64,000 bases of DNA, from positions 56,972 to 120,971 of the forward strand of contig CANNDF010000008.1 in NCBI GenBank assembly GCA_947503305.1, in the 5' to 3' direction. This DNA is from an uncultured Dokdonia sp. (GTDB taxonomy: Bacteria; Bacteroidota; Bacteroidia; Flavobacteriales; Flavobacteriaceae). The notes under the pieces were generated by a model, which was not told where the DNA came from, did not search any database, and saw only the letters and a list, made by a program, of their open reading frames with translations. Shown one piece after another: positions 44,782 through 51,621 of this stretch. The position numbers and the translations under genes were made by a program. Within the stretch, counting starts at the first letter, position 1; each line of letters begins with the position of its first letter.

Positions 44782-45351
44782 TTAATTAAGTACCCAGTTT
44801 TTAATCATTGTTTTGCCATCGGGAGTGAGTACACTCTCAGGATGAAACTGTACCGCCCGTATGTCATATTCTCTATGGCGTAATGCCATAATTTGTCCTT
44901 GGTCATCTAAGGCAGTGATCTCTAGACTAGGAGGGAAGTCTTCTGAGGCAACTACCCATGAATGATAACGGCCTACTTCTATTTTATTTTCTAATCCTTT
45001 AAAAAGAATAGTGTCTTCTTGAATAATATTTACTTGAGTAGCCACTCCATGAAATACTTTATCTAAGTTATGTAATGTACCTCCAAAAACCTCTCCAATA
45101 GCTTGTTGCCCTAGGCATACCCCTAAGATACTTTTTGAAGAAGCATAAGTGGTGATAACTTTTTTAAGAAGCCCTGCTTCTTCTGGAATACCTGGACCAG
45201 GAGATAACAATATTTTATCAAAACCCTCACAGTCTTCTATATGAAATTGATCATTGCGTTTTACAACAACATTACAATCCAATTCTTCGAGATAGTGGAC
45301 AAGATTATACACAAAACTATCGTAGTTATCTATAACGAGTACTTTTTTCAT
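44782..45351 (-). CDS. trpG: Anthranilate synthase component II (glutamine amidotransferase)
   Basis: 189 residues, class I amidotransferase. The N-terminus is VLVIDNYDSFVYNLVHYL. The nucleophile Cys is in ILGVCLGQQAIGE and the His-Glu pair in VQFHPES. It delivers ammonia to TrpE. Two bases separate it from trpE. Confidence 0.95.
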   Translation of the reverse strand: MKKVLVIDNYDSFVYNLVHYLEELDCNVVVKRNDQFHIEDCEGFDKILLSPGPGIPEEAGLLKKVITTYASSKSILGVCLGQQAIGEVFGGTLHNLDKVFHGVATQVNIIQEDTILFKGLENKIEVGRYHSWVVASEDFPPSLEITALDDQGQIMALRHREYDIRAVQFHPESVLTPDGKTMIKNWVLN

Positions 45352-45353
45352 AA

Positions 45354-46751
45354 TTATATTTGTTCTGCAAGTTCTAGCGCTTTTGTTAAAGCACCCAATT
45401 TATTATATACTTCTTGGAGTTCTTTTTCTGGATCACTTTCTGATACAATTCCAGCACCTGCTTGATAGTGTAGGGCATGATTCTTACTTAGAAAAGAACG
45501 TATGATTATTGCATGGTTAAAGTTGCCATTAAAATCCATAAAACCGATAGCACCTCCATAAAAGGTACGGTTTCGGTTTTCATATTTTTCCAATAATTGC
45601 ATTGCCATATGCTTAGGTGCTCCACTAAGAGTGCCTGCAGGAAAGGTATCTGCTACTACTTGAAGTGTACTAGATTCTAAATGTTTTTGTGCAGTAACTT
45701 TGCTTACCAGATGTATCACATGTGAAAAAAATTGAACTTCCCGATAGGTTTCTACTTTTACATTTCGTCCATTTCTAGAAAGATCATTACGGGCTAAGTC
45801 TACAAGCATGACATGCTCACTATTTTCTTTTTTATCGATAGCGAGTTCTTTTGCAAGGATGGCATCTTGCTCATCATTACCTGTTCGTTTAAAAGTACCT
45901 GCAATAGGGTGAATCTCTGCTTTGTTTTCACTTACAATAAGTTGTGCCTCTGGTGATGATCCAAAAATTTTAAAATCTCCATAGTCAAAATAGAATAAAT
46001 ATGGAGAAGGGTTTACACTACGTAAGGCTCTATATACATTAAATTCATCCCCCTTAAATTGTTGAGAAAATCGTTTGCTAGGTACGATCTGAAATACATC
46101 TCCACGTTTGCAATGTAGTTTACAGGTCTCTACTAATGTCTTATAATCATTATCTGAGATATTAGAATCTGGAAGACCTTCTCTCGAAAAATTATATTCT
46201 GCAAAGTTTTTTGCTTTTAGGAGTTGTTCTATTTGAGCAATATTATTTAGGTCTGATGTACTATGACAAAAAATATAGGCTTCATTATTAAAATGATTAA
46301 TTGCTATGATATTTTGATAAACAGCATAGTATATGTCTGGTATTTTAAGGTCTCCTTCTTTTTTGGCGATATCAATATCTTCAAAATAATGAACGGCGTC
46401 ATAAGACATATAACCAAACAAACCATTATGTATAAATTTATAATCAGAAGTTTGGGAGGAAAACGCTTTCGCGAAAGCATCCAAAACAGACACTACATCT
46501 ATCTCTTCTGTAATAGCAGTAATATGTGATTTTCCATCTGGAAATTGTTGTAAAATTTGATTGCTTTTTACTTCTATAGATGCGATAGGGTTACAACAGA
46601 TATAACTAAAACTATTGTCATTTGCATGGTAGTCACTACTTTCTAAAAGTAAACTATTAGGAAAGCGATCACGTAGTCGTAAGTATACAGAAACAGGAGT
46701 AATAGTATCTGCAAGTAATTTTTTTGAGTATGTCTTTAATACGTATTTCAT
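45354..46751 (-). CDS. trpE: Anthranilate synthase component I
   Basis: 465 residues. The chorismate-binding half holds FQIVPSKRFSQQF, GSSPEAQLIV, HPIAGTFKRTG, ELAIDKKENSEHVMLVDLAR and GTLSGAPKHMAMQL. It converts chorismate and ammonia to anthranilate. The feedback site LLESSD near residue 36 (LLESSDYHAND) is present, so tryptophan inhibition is expected. A palindrome copy encodes DAFAKAFSS. Its transcription is preceded by a leader peptide and attenuator. Confidence 0.95.
   Translation of the reverse strand: MKYVLKTYSKKLLADTITPVSVYLRLRDRFPNSLLLESSDYHANDNSFSYICCNPIASIEVKSNQILQQFPDGKSHITAITEEIDVVSVLDAFAKAFSSQTSDYKFIHNGLFGYMSYDAVHYFEDIDIAKKEGDLKIPDIYYAVYQNIIAINHFNNEAYIFCHSTSDLNNIAQIEQLLKAKNFAEYNFSREGLPDSNISDNDYKTLVETCKLHCKRGDVFQIVPSKRFSQQFKGDEFNVYRALRSVNPSPYLFYFDYGDFKIFGSSPEAQLIVSENKAEIHPIAGTFKRTGNDEQDAILAKELAIDKKENSEHVMLVDLARNDLSRNGRNVKVETYREVQFFSHVIHLVSKVTAQKHLESSTLQVVADTFPAGTLSGAPKHMAMQLLEKYENRNRTFYGGAIGFMDFNGNFNHAIIIRSFLSKNHALHYQAGAGIVSESDPEKELQEVYNKLGALTKALELAEQI
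46465..46478. repeat. GCTTTCGCGAAAGC palindrome, copy in trpE
   Basis: Exact copy, read as Ala-Phe-Ala-Lys-Ala in the N-terminal half of TrpE, outside catalytic motifs. Confidence 0.9.
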
Positions 46752-46796
46752 TATAATGTTTTCTGCATTTTATAGGATGTCATTCATTAAGAATGC

Positions 46797-46826
46797 AAAA
46801 AGCCCGTCGTAAGACAGGCTTTTTTT
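46797..46826 (-). terminator. trp attenuator hairpin with competing antiterminator
   Basis: On the minus strand AAAAAGCCTGTC-TTAC-GACGGGCTTTTT forms a 12-pair stem (one G-U) with a four-base loop and a short T run, 45 bases before trpE. The segment CTTACGAC inside it (46813-46806) is fully complementary to GTCGTAAG (46857-46850) at the end of the leader peptide gene. The two pairings exclude each other, as in classical attenuation. Confidence 0.88.
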
Positions 46827-46850
46827 ATGATAGAATACATAGATAGCTCC

Positions 46851-46907
46851 TTACGACAACGATTGTTGCGCTTTCCACCACCAGATATGTATTGTATTGT
46901 TTTTCAT
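46851..46907 (-). CDS. trpL: trp leader peptide
   Basis: An 18-codon frame, MKNNTIHIWWWKAQQSLS, with three consecutive Trp codons (46883-46875) followed by TAA at 46853-46851. Its stop codon lies within the GTCGTAAG antiterminator strand. A ribosome stalled at the Trp codons leaves that strand free to block the terminator; a ribosome that reaches the stop covers it and the terminator forms. It is the control device of the trp operon, and too short for ordinary gene finding. Confidence 0.9.
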   Translation of the reverse strand: MKNNTIHIWWWKAQQSLS

Positions 46908-46915
46908 TTATGGTG

Positions 46916-46923
46916 TAAAGATA
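46916..46923 (-). promoter_or_regulatory. Weak candidate -7 box of the trp operon
   Basis: TATCTTTA differs from TAnnTTTG at the last base and would give a leader of only a few bases before trpL. The promoter must lie between 46908 and the YceI terminator, so there are few alternatives. Confidence 0.3.
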
Positions 46924-46940
46924 GGGAGGTCTATGAAATA

Positions 46941-46988
46941 AAAAAAGCCCTAAAACTAATTTTTAATAAAATAGTTTTAGGGCTTTTT
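46941..46988 (-). terminator. Terminator of the MarR-YceI unit
   Basis: Perfect 17-pair stem (46942-46958 / 46972-46988) with a 13-base AT loop and an A/T run at both bases, 20 bases after the YceI stop. Confidence 0.92.
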
Positions 46989-47007
46989 ATAGTTGGGAGA
47001 TGTATGA

Positions 47008-47574
47008 TTAAAAAGTCAAGTTAACGACAAGTTCAAATTCATTATTAATAGCTTTGTCTTTTAACCCATCTATAAAAGAAGAAGATCCATATCTGATTCC
47101 ATGTTTTGTGCGATCAATTGATAGCTTAGTAGATGCAGTATTTCCATTCATTGTCATATGAACTTTTATAGATTGTGTAATTCCTTTAATAGTCATATCA
47201 CCAGCTACACTATAACCATCACCGCTTTTTGCAGCGCCAGTAATCGTAAAAGTAGCTGTTGGAAATTTGTTTACTCCAAAAAAGTCATCAGATTTTAAGT
47301 GACCTTCTAAGCTCTTTTTAGAATCGCCTAGGTCATCTGTAGTAACTAATGAAGTCATATCTACGACAAATTCTCCTCCTACAAGTTGATCGCCTTCCAT
47401 GATTAAAGTACCTTCTTTAAGATTAACAGTACCTGAATGTGACCCTACGACTTTTTTTCCAGTCCATGTGATTGTCGATTCTTTGATTTTAATTTCTTTT
47501 TTGATAGGGTTTGTTGTTGCAAAAGCACCAGTAACGATAAGGGCAAGTAGTGCAGTAAAAATTCTTGTTTTCAT
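47008..47574 (-). CDS. YceI-family periplasmic lipid-binding protein
   Basis: 188 residues with a signal peptide (IFTALLALIVTGAFA). The lipocalin-like YceI fold is seen in STITWTGKKVVGSHSGTVNL, GEFVVDMTSLVTTD, LEGHLKSDDFFGVNKFPTAT and the C-terminal NNEFELVVNLTF. Members bind isoprenoid quinone-like lipids. It is the second gene of a unit with a MarR regulator 19 bases upstream. Confidence 0.92.
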   Translation of the reverse strand: MKTRIFTALLALIVTGAFATTNPIKKEIKIKESTITWTGKKVVGSHSGTVNLKEGTLIMEGDQLVGGEFVVDMTSLVTTDDLGDSKKSLEGHLKSDDFFGVNKFPTATFTITGAAKSGDGYSVAGDMTIKGITQSIKVHMTMNGNTASTKLSIDRTKHGIRYGSSSFIDGLKDKAINNEFELVVNLTF

Positions 47575-47593
47575 TGTGTTTAAGTTTAATTGT

Positions 47594-48052
47594 TTATTTA
47601 TTTTGTTGTCTAAGTGTGTTGAGCATTATATTGAGCTGCTCGAGCTCTTTGGAATTTAGTTGTTGTGTGATTCTTTTCTCTGCTTGATCAACTTTTGGAT
47701 CTATTTTTTCTAAAAAAGAAAGTCCTTCAGTAGTGATCGTAATTTCAACCTTTCTTCGATTGGAAGGGCAGGTAGAACGATCTACATATCCTTTTTTGAT
47801 AAGCTTGTCTACCAGTCGCGTTGTATTACTCATTTTAGTAACCATACGTTCATTTATGGTTGAGAGGTTTGCTGCTTTAGGTTGTTGCCCTCTTAAAATG
47901 CGCAGTACATTAAACTGTTGAAGAGATATATCAAATGGTTTAAGAGTTTCCGATATCATCTCTGTGGCCCAATTTGCAGTAAGCAAAAGATTGATGACTA
48001 GCTTTCGCGAAAGCGGTAAATCTGTTGTTTTTATAATTTCTTCTATTGTCAT
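47594..48052 (-). CDS. MarR-family transcriptional regulator
   Basis: 152 residues from the ATG at 48052; an upstream start at 48112 would run across the operator region. The winged helix is seen in ISLQQFNVLRILRGQ, LSTINERMVTKMSNTTRLVD (recognition helix) and GYVDRSTCPSNRRKVEITIT. It probably represses itself and yceI. The palindrome copy at 48001 is read in frame as PLSRKL, not AFAKA. Confidence 0.9.
   Translation of the reverse strand: MTIEEIIKTTDLPLSRKLVINLLLTANWATEMISETLKPFDISLQQFNVLRILRGQQPKAANLSTINERMVTKMSNTTRLVDKLIKKGYVDRSTCPSNRRKVEITITTEGLSFLEKIDPKVDQAEKRITQQLNSKELEQLNIMLNTLRQQNK
48001..48014. repeat. GCTTTCGCGAAAGC palindrome, copy in the MarR gene
   Basis: Exact copy read in the Leu-Ser-Arg-Lys frame. 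The DNA word is the same as elsewhere but the peptide differs. Confidence 0.92.
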
Positions 48053-48060
48053 TACAATTA

Positions 48061-48097
48061 TTGTATATACAAATGTAATATAAAATTGTATATTACA
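48061..48097 (-). promoter_or_regulatory. MarR operator and promoter
   Basis: A perfect 12-bp palindrome TTGTATATACAA (48061-48072) and a near copy TTGTATATTACA (48086-48097) lie just upstream of the MarR ATG. A full -7 box TACATTTG (48077-48070, minus strand) overlaps the first. Autorepression is the natural reading. Confidence 0.6.
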
Positions 48098-48213
48098 CAT
48101 AGTATTTAACATTTTTTTTGAAAATTAGTAGGGGAGGGTTATTTTGCTTGGGGATTTTTTAACGTAAGCTTCCTAAAGTATGTTAATGATTCGTATGTAT
48201 GGATCCTCTTATC

Positions 48214-48221
48214 TATTTTTG
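48214..48221 (+). promoter_or_regulatory. Putative -7 box of the thioredoxin genes
   Basis: TATTTTTG fits TAnnTTTG and ends five bases before the TlpA-like ATG, so the message would be nearly leaderless. Confidence 0.35.
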
Positions 48222-48226
48222 TACCT

Positions 48227-48730
48227 ATGAAATTATATCTATGTTTTGTTATACTGTTAGCATTGAGTTGTAAAGAGAATACAGTAAATAAAGGTATTGT
48301 TCAGGAAGTTACTCAAGTTAGCTTTGAGACCGTGGACTATGAAGGGCTGGAGACATATCTGGAGAATTCTAATGCTTCTGTCCATGTGGTTAATTTTTGG
48401 GCAACATGGTGTAAGCCTTGTGTCAAAGAATTGCCTCATTTTGAAGAGTTAGGCGCTATGTATAAAGAGCAAGATGTAAAAGTTATTTTGGTAAGTCTTG
48501 ATTTTCCAGATCAAATGGAACGTCTTACAAAGTTTATCAAAAAAAAGAATATTCGATCAGAAGTTGTATTTTTAGACGATGCAGATGCAAATGGTTGGAT
48601 CCCTAAAGTTGATCCAAGTTGGTCGGGAGCGATTCCTGCGACAATTATATACAATAAGGATGAGCGTTCCTTTTATGAACGTTCATTCACATACGAAGAG
48701 ATAGAGAAAGAACTTAAATTATTCTTATAA
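48227..48730 (+). CDS. TlpA-like thioredoxin lipoprotein
   Basis: 167 residues. The lipoprotein signal ends LLALSC (Cys 15). The thioredoxin active site is VVNFWATWCKPCVKELP (C62, C65), and the cis-Pro loop is WSGAIPATIIYN. It is a periplasmic-side disulfide reductase or peroxiredoxin partner. Its stop overlaps the next start (TAATG). Confidence 0.88.
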   Translation: MKLYLCFVILLALSCKENTVNKGIVQEVTQVSFETVDYEGLETYLENSNASVHVVNFWATWCKPCVKELPHFEELGAMYKEQDVKVILVSLDFPDQMERLTKFIKKKNIRSEVVFLDDADANGWIPKVDPSWSGAIPATIIYNKDERSFYERSFTYEEIEKELKLFL

Positions 48731-49359
48731 TGAAAACTTTTAAAATATTAACGCTTCTTGCTGTTGTTGTTATTTTATCTGCTTTTGCTGTAAAATCTAT
48801 AGGCGCAAAAGGGATAAATGGTGGAGGCTATGGTATAGGTGATGTGGCCGATGATATAAAGCTTATGAATGTAGATGGGACTATGGTTTCATTTTCAGAT
48901 TATAAAGATGCCAAAGGATTCATTGTAATTTTCACCTGTAATACATGTCCATTTTCTATAGCCAATGAGGATCGTATTATTGCACTAGATGTAAAATATA
49001 AAAATACTGGATATCCCGTAATTGCTATCAACCCTAATAATCCTGAATCAAAACCCGGAGATAGTTACGAAGCGATGAAAGTGCGAGCAAGAGAAAAGAA
49101 ATTTACTTTTCCATACCTTTTTGATGAAGGGCAAAAAGTATATCCAGTTTATGGAGCTACTAAAACACCTCATGTATACTTACTTCAAAAAACGGAAAAA
49201 GGAAATGTAGTAAAGTACATAGGAGCAATAGATGATAATTCAAGAAATGCTAATGGTGTAAAAGTGAGATACCTCGAAAATGCAGTAGATGCATTACTTT
49301 CTGGACAAGAAATCGAAATCACAGAAACCAAAGCAATAGGTTGTTCTATTAAAGTATAA
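48730..49359 (+). CDS. Exported thioredoxin/AhpC-like protein
   Basis: 209 residues with an N-terminal membrane or signal helix (ILTLLAVVVILSAFAV). The redox motif is FTCNTCPFSIANEDRI (C70-x2-C73), and KTPHVYLL supplies the cis-Pro. This belongs to the 'thioredoxin family protein' group with CxxC after a beta strand. It is coupled to the TlpA-like gene. Confidence 0.85.
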   Translation: MKTFKILTLLAVVVILSAFAVKSIGAKGINGGGYGIGDVADDIKLMNVDGTMVSFSDYKDAKGFIVIFTCNTCPFSIANEDRIIALDVKYKNTGYPVIAINPNNPESKPGDSYEAMKVRAREKKFTFPYLFDEGQKVYPVYGATKTPHVYLLQKTEKGNVVKYIGAIDDNSRNANGVKVRYLENAVDALLSGQEIEITETKAIGCSIKV

Positions 49360-49380
49360 CGAGGTTATAACTAAAAATTA

Positions 49381-49413
49381 AAAAATCGAAGTCTATCTAA
49401 CTTCGATTTTTTT
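49381..49413 (+). terminator. Terminator after the thioredoxin genes
   Basis: Eleven-pair stem AAAAATCGAAG / CTTCGATTTTT with a nine-base loop followed by further T. Confidence 0.85.
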
Positions 49414-49465
49414 GGTTTAGAGGAATCTTAATTTATGTAAATTTGCAATAAATATTTTCTTTTTA

Positions 49466-50854
49466 ATGATATTAGAACAGATATATACAAAATGCTTAGC
49501 TCAAGGGGCTTATTTTATAAGTTCTCAAGGAGAAGCTGTAATTATAGATCCGCTTCGAGAAGTACAACCCTACCTTGATTTGGCCAAAGAAAATGAAAGT
49601 GTAATTAAGTACATTTTTTTGACACATTTCCATGCAGATTTTGTAAGTGGTCAAGTAGATCTTGCTAAAGCTACGGGGGCTACTGTAGTTTTAGGCCCTA
49701 ATGCGCAAGCTGCATATAATTATCATAGCGCAGAAGATGGGGAAGTTTTTAAATTGGGAGACTTAACTCTGGAAGTCATTCATACTCCTGGACATACTAT
49801 GGAGTCAACCTGTTATTTACTTCGCAATGAAAATGGAAAGGAACGTGCTTTATTTACAGGAGATACATTATTTATAGGTGATGTAGGAAGACCAGATCTT
49901 GCAGCAAAGTCTGATCTCACTTCGGCAGATCTTGCAGCACATCTATATGACAGTTTGCGTAACCGTATTATGCCATTACCAGATGATGTGATTATATATC
50001 CTGCGCATGGTGCAGGCTCTGCATGCGGTAAGAATATGAGTAGTGAGACAAGTGATACTTTAGGGAATCAAAAGCAAACAAACTATGCTTTTAAACTGTC
50101 TAAAGAAGACTTTGTAAAAGAACTTATTACAGGATTGGCAACTCCTCCAGGTTATTTTCCTGCAAACGTAGCTATGAATAAAAAGGTGAATACAGATTTT
50201 GATGCCATTATTAAACGGGGTACAGAAGCACTCTCTGTAGAAGCTTTTGAGGCTTTAGCCAGTCAAGAAGATGTATTAGTATTAGATACGAGAAGTGTTA
50301 CCGCTTTTGCTAAGGCATCCCACCCACAAGCATGGTTTATAGGTCTTAGCGGACAGTTTGCTCCTTGGGTAGGTGCTGTCGTTGAAGATATCAATCAAAA
50401 AATCATCTTTATTGCAGAAGAAGGGAAAGAAGAAGAAGTAGCAATGCGACTCTCTAGAGTAGGATATGATCATAGCTTAGGATATCTTAAAGGAGGTATA
50501 GAAGCATGGGAAAAAGCAGGTAAGGAGGTTATAGATATACAAGAAATTTCAGCACAAGAATTTATAGATGGATATTCTAATGGAAGTATTACACACCCTA
50601 TAGATGTACGAAAGAATGGAGAATATACCGCAAGTCACATAGATGGAGTAGCTCACTTCCCCTTAGATGAAGTGCATAAAAATAGTAAAGAATTAGATAG
50701 TAATAATACATATCATATACACTGTGCTGGAGGATATCGATCATTAATATATGCATCTATATTAAGACAACAAGGGATTGCTAATGTTGTGAATGTACTA
50801 GGAGGATATGGCGCAATCCAAAAAACAGAATTAGGAAAAATTAAACTCACATAA
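49466..50854 (+). CDS. MBL-fold hydrolase with two rhodanese domains (persulfide dioxygenase-like)
   Basis: 462 residues. The metallo-beta-lactamase part has THFHADFVSG (H54, H56, D58; the usual second-site His is Phe 59), VIHTPGHTMEST and FTGDTLFIGDVGRPDL, the layout of ETHE1-type persulfide dioxygenases that use one iron. The first rhodanese domain (VLDTRSVTAFAKASHP; FIAEEGKEEE) lacks the catalytic Cys. The second (PIDVRKNGEYTASHI) has HCAGGYRSL with it. It likely oxidises persulfide sulfur to sulfite and hands sulfur between domains. Its stop overlaps the next rhodanese start. Confidence 0.85.
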   Translation: MILEQIYTKCLAQGAYFISSQGEAVIIDPLREVQPYLDLAKENESVIKYIFLTHFHADFVSGQVDLAKATGATVVLGPNAQAAYNYHSAEDGEVFKLGDLTLEVIHTPGHTMESTCYLLRNENGKERALFTGDTLFIGDVGRPDLAAKSDLTSADLAAHLYDSLRNRIMPLPDDVIIYPAHGAGSACGKNMSSETSDTLGNQKQTNYAFKLSKEDFVKELITGLATPPGYFPANVAMNKKVNTDFDAIIKRGTEALSVEAFEALASQEDVLVLDTRSVTAFAKASHPQAWFIGLSGQFAPWVGAVVEDINQKIIFIAEEGKEEEVAMRLSRVGYDHSLGYLKGGIEAWEKAGKEVIDIQEISAQEFIDGYSNGSITHPIDVRKNGEYTASHIDGVAHFPLDEVHKNSKELDSNNTYHIHCAGGYRSLIYASILRQQGIANVVNVLGGYGAIQKTELGKIKLT

Positions 50855-51159
50855 TGAAAGACGTAACAGTAGACGAGTGGAAATCACTTATCGCCGAAGA
50901 TAATAATGCAGTGATTCTTGATGTAAGAACATTGGAAGAAGTTGAAGAAGGAAAACTGGAAGGGGCAAAGCATATAGATATTTATATGGGGCAAGGCTTT
51001 ATAGATGAAGTAAAAAAACTAGATGTATCAAAAAATTATTACGTATACTGTCGTTCTGGTGGACGTAGTGTACAAGCATGTACCTTGATGGAACAACTAG
51101 GTATAGAGACTACATATAATATGTTAGGAGGATATACAGAGTGGGATGCTACTCATTAA
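50854..51159 (+). CDS. Single-domain rhodanese
   Basis: 101 residues, cytosolic. It starts VTVDEWKSLIAEDNNAVILD and has the active loop YCRSGGRSVQA with the persulfide Cys, followed by MLGGYTEWDA. A sulfur carrier or sulfurtransferase partner of the MBL protein. Confidence 0.9.
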   Translation: MKDVTVDEWKSLIAEDNNAVILDVRTLEEVEEGKLEGAKHIDIYMGQGFIDEVKKLDVSKNYYVYCRSGGRSVQACTLMEQLGIETTYNMLGGYTEWDATH

Positions 51160-51168
51160 AGGATAAAG

Positions 51169-51552
51169 ATGCGTTTTATATATATATTATTTATAGGATT
51201 TGTTATAATAAGCTGTAAAGAAAACAATACACCAGTTGTAGAGATCATATCTGTGCAAGAGATGGATGATGTTCTTCGAGCAGAGGCAGTTCAACTTATA
51301 GATGTAAGGACACAACAAGAGTTTGCTTCTAATCATATAAAGAATGCAAAAAATATTATTTACCAAGGCGAAGACTGGGAAGAACAGATTTCTAAGTTAG
51401 ATAAAGAAAAACCTGTATATGTTTATTGTCAAAAAGGAGGGCGTAGTGCAAAATGTGCAAGTCTTTTACAACAAGCGGGTTTTGAAAAAATATATGATCT
51501 GGAAGGCGGAATTTCGCAATGGATGATAGAAGAAAAAGAAGTAGTAAAGTAA
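51169..51552 (+). CDS. Rhodanese lipoprotein
   Basis: 127 residues. The lipoprotein signal is ILFIGFVIISC (Cys 16). The rhodanese domain has QLIDVRTQQEFASNHIKNAK and YCQKGGRSAKCASLL. A membrane-anchored counterpart of the cytosolic rhodanese, nine bases downstream in the same unit; it extends sulfur transfer outside the cytoplasm. Confidence 0.9.
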   Translation: MRFIYILFIGFVIISCKENNTPVVEIISVQEMDDVLRAEAVQLIDVRTQQEFASNHIKNAKNIIYQGEDWEEQISKLDKEKPVYVYCQKGGRSAKCASLLQQAGFEKIYDLEGGISQWMIEEKEVVK

Positions 51553-51570
51553 ATTTACAATATCTATATC

Positions 51571-51606
51571 ATAAGAAAAGCGTGCATATATGCACGCTTT
51601 TCTTAT
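51571..51606. terminator. Bidirectional terminator, perfect 36-base palindrome
   Basis: Arms of 18 bases (51571-51588 / 51589-51606) with core AAGCGTGCATATATGCACGCTT. It ends the rhodanese unit and the converging FG-GAP gene. Confidence 0.9.
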
Positions 51607-51621
51607 TTATAAAAGTTTCAA

